From: Leishmania martiniquensis
Taxonomy: Eukaryota; Euglenozoa; Kinetoplastea; Trypanosomatida; Trypanosomatidae
Assembly (NCBI RefSeq): GCF_017916325.1
Contig: NC_090154.1
Coordinates: 375,001 to 439,000 of the forward strand
Direction: 5' to 3'
Length of the DNA: 64,000 bases
In this document: piece after piece, positions 62,701 through 64,000 of the stretch
How positions within the stretch are numbered: position 1 is the stretch's first letter
Layout of the letters: every line of letters starts with the position of its first letter
Position numbers and translations under genes: made by a program
The notes under the pieces: model-generated
Told to the model about the DNA's origin: nothing
Databases searched by the model: none
The model's input: only the letters and a program-made list of their open reading frames with translations

Positions 62701-64000
62701 CCGCAACTGCGTGCCACCGTCAGCGACTGTCGTCCCGTTGCCGCCCTCCTCTTGCGCCGCGCACTGCCGGTGGGGATCTCGTTCGTGACTCTCGCGCTGG
62801 CGGCGCAGACGTGAAGGAGCTGTACAAGTCCCGCCCCAGCTACGGTGCCGCTACCCCAATGCCCTCCGCGGCACGGCGCGATGGCCTGTCCGTTCGTGAG
62901 CGCGTTCAGTTACGTCGATGGGAATTAGAGCGGGGGCAGCGACTGACCGACTATCAGGCCTACCTGCAGGAGAACTACCTCTGCGGACCCATGCCGAAGC
63001 GCTACTGCTTCGAGCGCCAGGCGAGTGATACCGTCGCCGACCCGAGTCCATCCGCCTCGGGTAGTGGTATAATACAAGAAAGTGGCGTGAGTGGAAGCGG
63101 CCAGCAGCGGTTCGCCACTGTTGGCGGCACAGAATGGTCACCGAGGACAACGGCAGTGCCTCCGGCGGGGCGCGCGACAGCAGCGGTGTCGCAGGCAGGC
63201 AGAAAGGCGCGAGACTTCAGCATTGGCATGTGTGCCTCCGCACCTGCGTCAGCGGCCGCGACGGCAACACCCGACGGGGAGCCACTGCTCCGGAGGCCGC
63301 CAGCCGCGTTAGGGGTCCGCGCGTCCTCAGTCGATGCAGCGCGAGCCTGCCAAGCCGAGGCGCGCCTTCGTCAGCAGGCAGAGCAGCGGGCAAGCATGGA
63401 AGCTCGGCAGCAGATGGAGGAGCTCGTCGATGGTGCTGATGCTGCACAGCTCTCGACCGGGGTCAACGTGAGTTTCACGCTGCGAGACGTGGCCACCGTC
63501 TTCCTTCGACTGCCAACCACCTCCCTGCGCATGCCGCGCACGCCGGGATCGGAGCCGCCGCACGTCAGCGGCGGTTCTGGGCTCGAAGTGCTGGACATCT
63601 GCGACGCCACATGTCGCAGTGAGGGAATATCCTGCTTCCTCTCCCGCAAGCCCGCGCGGCTGCGGGGCGGTCGGGCGAGCTATCTGGAACGCATCAACCT
63701 CTACCAAGAGCCCTTCTTCCTGCGCGATCAGGCGTTTGTGCTGCTTTTGCCCGTTCCCCATGCACCAGCACTGAAAGTGTGCGTTGCGGTTCACAACATC
63801 AACGATCTGCTGGCGCTCGTGTGCCAGACGCCAGTGGCGTCCATTTTTCCGACAGCGGAGGAGGCGCGGATGAGGCGGCGCGAGTACGCATTCGTAGACG
63901 TAAGCAGCTGCGTAGACGAACGGCGGGAACCGGCAGCGAGATCCGTCGGGGAGCGGCGGTGCCTCTTTGGGCTGTTCACGACTGGACGACCTTTCCTCGC
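56763..64000 (+). CDS. giant protein, 5' part only (runs off the window), unknown function
   Basis: Reading from the ATG at 56763, I found no stop codon to base 64000: at least 2,412 codons, with two bases over. Composition is typical of the neighbouring genes (Ala, Ser, Arg, Thr-rich linkers), but ordered blocks occur: MICIEPDVDYFRLHLRHVRV at the N-terminus, about 115-260 (FPYEIADTLEHVYLL, HFYDSFFLLSRALTPDQQ), about 345-400 (FFSVYRIPLSRFRPAEQQYY), an acidic SESEDEEDDWE patch near 420, about 840-930 (PIISVAVLDSS, HTWFSIPVQRT), a Q6 run at 1542-1547, a helical RERVQLRRWELERGQRL near 2045, and a beta-rich block from about 2230 (VSFTLRDVATVFLRL, FFLRDQAFVLLLPV, KVCVAVHNINDLL). None matches a family I know. 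Strong evidence that it is a gene; the product is unknown. Confidence 0.8.
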   Translation, partial: MICIEPDVDYFRLHLRHVRVPVSVLEQSPDAIAATSTPARSRARAEATGSSGARRSGPTAPFPSSSTALSKGLAAAQGPMRRRDGGSEDGNHLSADEASSCAKVTLEERADAVHRALLSAQRAHFPYEIADTLEHVYLLAVTHCAPLLLAHQAATQDALDGLTSLSSLLPEELRYRTFPSHLNVLLDPASAAADAAEENGSSAGAVAPVPQRVPATQHFYDSFFLLSRALTPDQQVLYRQWQRSGRCPVSCDAVQRREATVEKCSRGGGTRGGHSTETVCFSVIQGHFIHCVPTCGSVGSSAATAATGTSTSRDNTRRVVGESESYTVSSTAPKGDRGAQATLTSVSLPEARSLFFSVYRIPLSRFRPAEQQYYTSQREELRWRQRHRVWRREGQTVKQVSSSATSSCGLWSSCSRCRSSESEDEEDDWEREVDPAGKAAPPRRAYDAADALEQLFSREGHGVGGAAEQTSVAEQRSATRFFRTCHEVLTNYAIAHSLSAATRAVENEEAAAGTRVAVGAAPSSSSDTATAAEPSPAHQQHCHPRPPPSFPRRFPGISYVGVARLLYSLAPCDCYHLVKDGNPLYDAHSCRASYEPQAVPLCLFSDLSPEPGAAAGTQRQRGGTGGGGSGALQLAQLKLKPSRRAAAARGVGERDCCSNGIPDSTTAAASVAPFVASASAAEARSPTSGVAGDGAHGAAAGGCQDGLVRTLFPSRASSPDRAGQAAATVHGTSHPPHSVTDGFLLVSASLICNSISGNPMARPQSLVEKGVRASSFLLPDGARTGGGTEPGRSCRAPHVAASARKEPAAAAVNLFKALSQSSLAQHKLRYGSIRPIISVAVLDSSQRMSGGASPDDARSHGIREATQLQLSQHYCCRGLVDHTWFSIPVQRTPAEQEAIQWMPVMLGSTECVSDVGLRTAVHLGIFPCASLRSRGASGGPADLASACPSAPPDQCDGVLPTREGALSSLKPSQSIKRADSPAALRQTAGSGAAAVADYTHISSSIPYRKKDMGTAVGSLAPLRALPVNYAEDYAEHSFSGRTACPSSRAGIHVGAARPSALGNRRSPRGGRECGREATAACATRVAPEQSLTWSAEGGWRHDCALPSSLAARRTKTGVPLALDSTGGGQPYAVPHGMTATTTPPITRSSLNRRLDAQAPCATAKRGCLFPTAAVSGENGEVDNKHVGAGMTDEEKARARPPPVTATSVRMARGGIALTFDVEPAQQRKPSSSAATSSASAACRRSAHPAMVNMRRSTKLLGDGGATAHGSRSGKSAARSAEADDVSVETASDSVDADSTFLKRHSSPSRTRGTARTLQATTWTTSRGPARGGVLAAAENAEHGDRHGGGAGGRDGATFGLRGSDPIAAALPYCIAGTLGPQQAVTKTINWADQSLPSAVVTSNTGTHRRGSPSSLPAQRTTVEAIEMEKRELQLDAARSVRGGGATWIPAALAAAAAAEHRAGAFDASCSNYSSISSGSLQANLSVPHPHSFRTQPSTTSSARSDQPYHVEASSPLNPTWPPRWLGSSTPFPPSSGPPRHAQQQQQQRQTSRPTGPSGSVRATPTQSFSLLPAPLDQNTELSHRKIAPAPEHQLSQHMYQDDGRLLPASRQHGSRTASFFAASAPHLSFSPSALDLSASGVSVSSKSDSTAIWLPPHQIPSVSSSPPQERFFDDPIARRTAHKMHELHRGTPTPAAAATPVATSDGSAAPRSAQSATNAPTYFSMAWNARKTVQGASESVPCLSPDQQRLSPEVAECPFPSSRLSPTARRTIGAGRLSFPTSAQAQRYGSGGGGGLFIDEYDDAAVTTGSAPHLGNGGGRAASRVRPRGLSAMDTAWWQPVHELSSAPNLRHGITAPVARLSRSSTSALRFSGTEQPYNLPLGAASSPNGHRGELYGDERGYHRTCGTIAGDPSLQQRGRRSYDNCVASAPGALLGGARHDSNRGADDVFVEELSLSPVRLHRTQQRTPFAVRRARRAASATACHRQRLSSRCRPPLAPRTAGGDLVRDSRAGGADVKELYKSRPSYGAATPMPSAARRDGLSVRERVQLRRWELERGQRLTDYQAYLQENYLCGPMPKRYCFERQASDTVADPSPSASGSGIIQESGVSGSGQQRFATVGGTEWSPRTTAVPPAGRATAAVSQAGRKARDFSIGMCASAPASAAATATPDGEPLLRRPPAALGVRASSVDAARACQAEARLRQQAEQRASMEARQQMEELVDGADAAQLSTGVNVSFTLRDVATVFLRLPTTSLRMPRTPGSEPPHVSGGSGLEVLDICDATCRSEGISCFLSRKPARLRGGRASYLERINLYQEPFFLRDQAFVLLLPVPHAPALKVCVAVHNINDLLALVCQTPVASIFPTAEEARMRRREYAFVDVSSCVDERREPAARSVGERRCLFGLFTTGRPFL

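Overview
The window is kinetoplastid nuclear DNA, almost certainly from a Leishmania-type trypanosomatid. All twelve genes I can support are intronless and lie on the + strand, as in a polycistronic unit. They are GC-rich, separated by 0.9-4.7 kb of pyrimidine-rich, microsatellite-laden spacer, and each is preceded by a pyrimidine tract plus AG of the kind used for spliced-leader addition. The proteins carry long Ala/Ser/Thr low-complexity insertions. I cannot fix the species from sequence alone.

Layout. 1-1061: 5' spacer. 1062-3956: FYVE-domain protein. 3957-8629: long spacer with a C-rich block (about 4.98-5.40 kb) and a distinctly AT-richer island (about 5.65-8.40 kb). 8630-21487: three tandem acyl-CoA synthetases of the 4-coumarate:CoA-ligase type; the first two share a 2,080-bp block identical as far as I can read, and the third carries a nearly 0.5-kb tract copied from the same template. 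25503-27857: an LST8-type WD40 protein (TOR complex). 29663-31648: TruA-type pseudouridine synthase homologue lacking the catalytic Asp. 32580-33404: CIR_N/CWC25-like splicing factor. 34306-36207: cytosolic phenylalanyl-tRNA synthetase beta subunit. 38218-42348 and 43767-48239: two large adjacent proteins of unknown function with mitochondrial-looking N-termini that appear to share a repeated beta-alpha-beta module; the second contains 38 tandem copies of a 21-bp/7-residue repeat. 51756-54437: diacylglycerol/sphingosine-kinase-family lipid kinase. 56763-64000+: an open frame of at least 2,412 codons that runs off the window.

Three nearly identical copies (about 0.55 kb) of a SIDER-like retroposon lie in spacers at 16.5, 22.8 and 49.2 kb, all in the same orientation as the genes. 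With the ligase duplication they form direct repeats that could drive gene conversion or amplification.

The genes do not form one pathway: co-transcription in trypanosomatids does not imply shared function. The most novel-looking item is the adjacent pair at 38-48 kb with its shared module. The inactive-looking TruA homologue and the giant unclosed frame are next.
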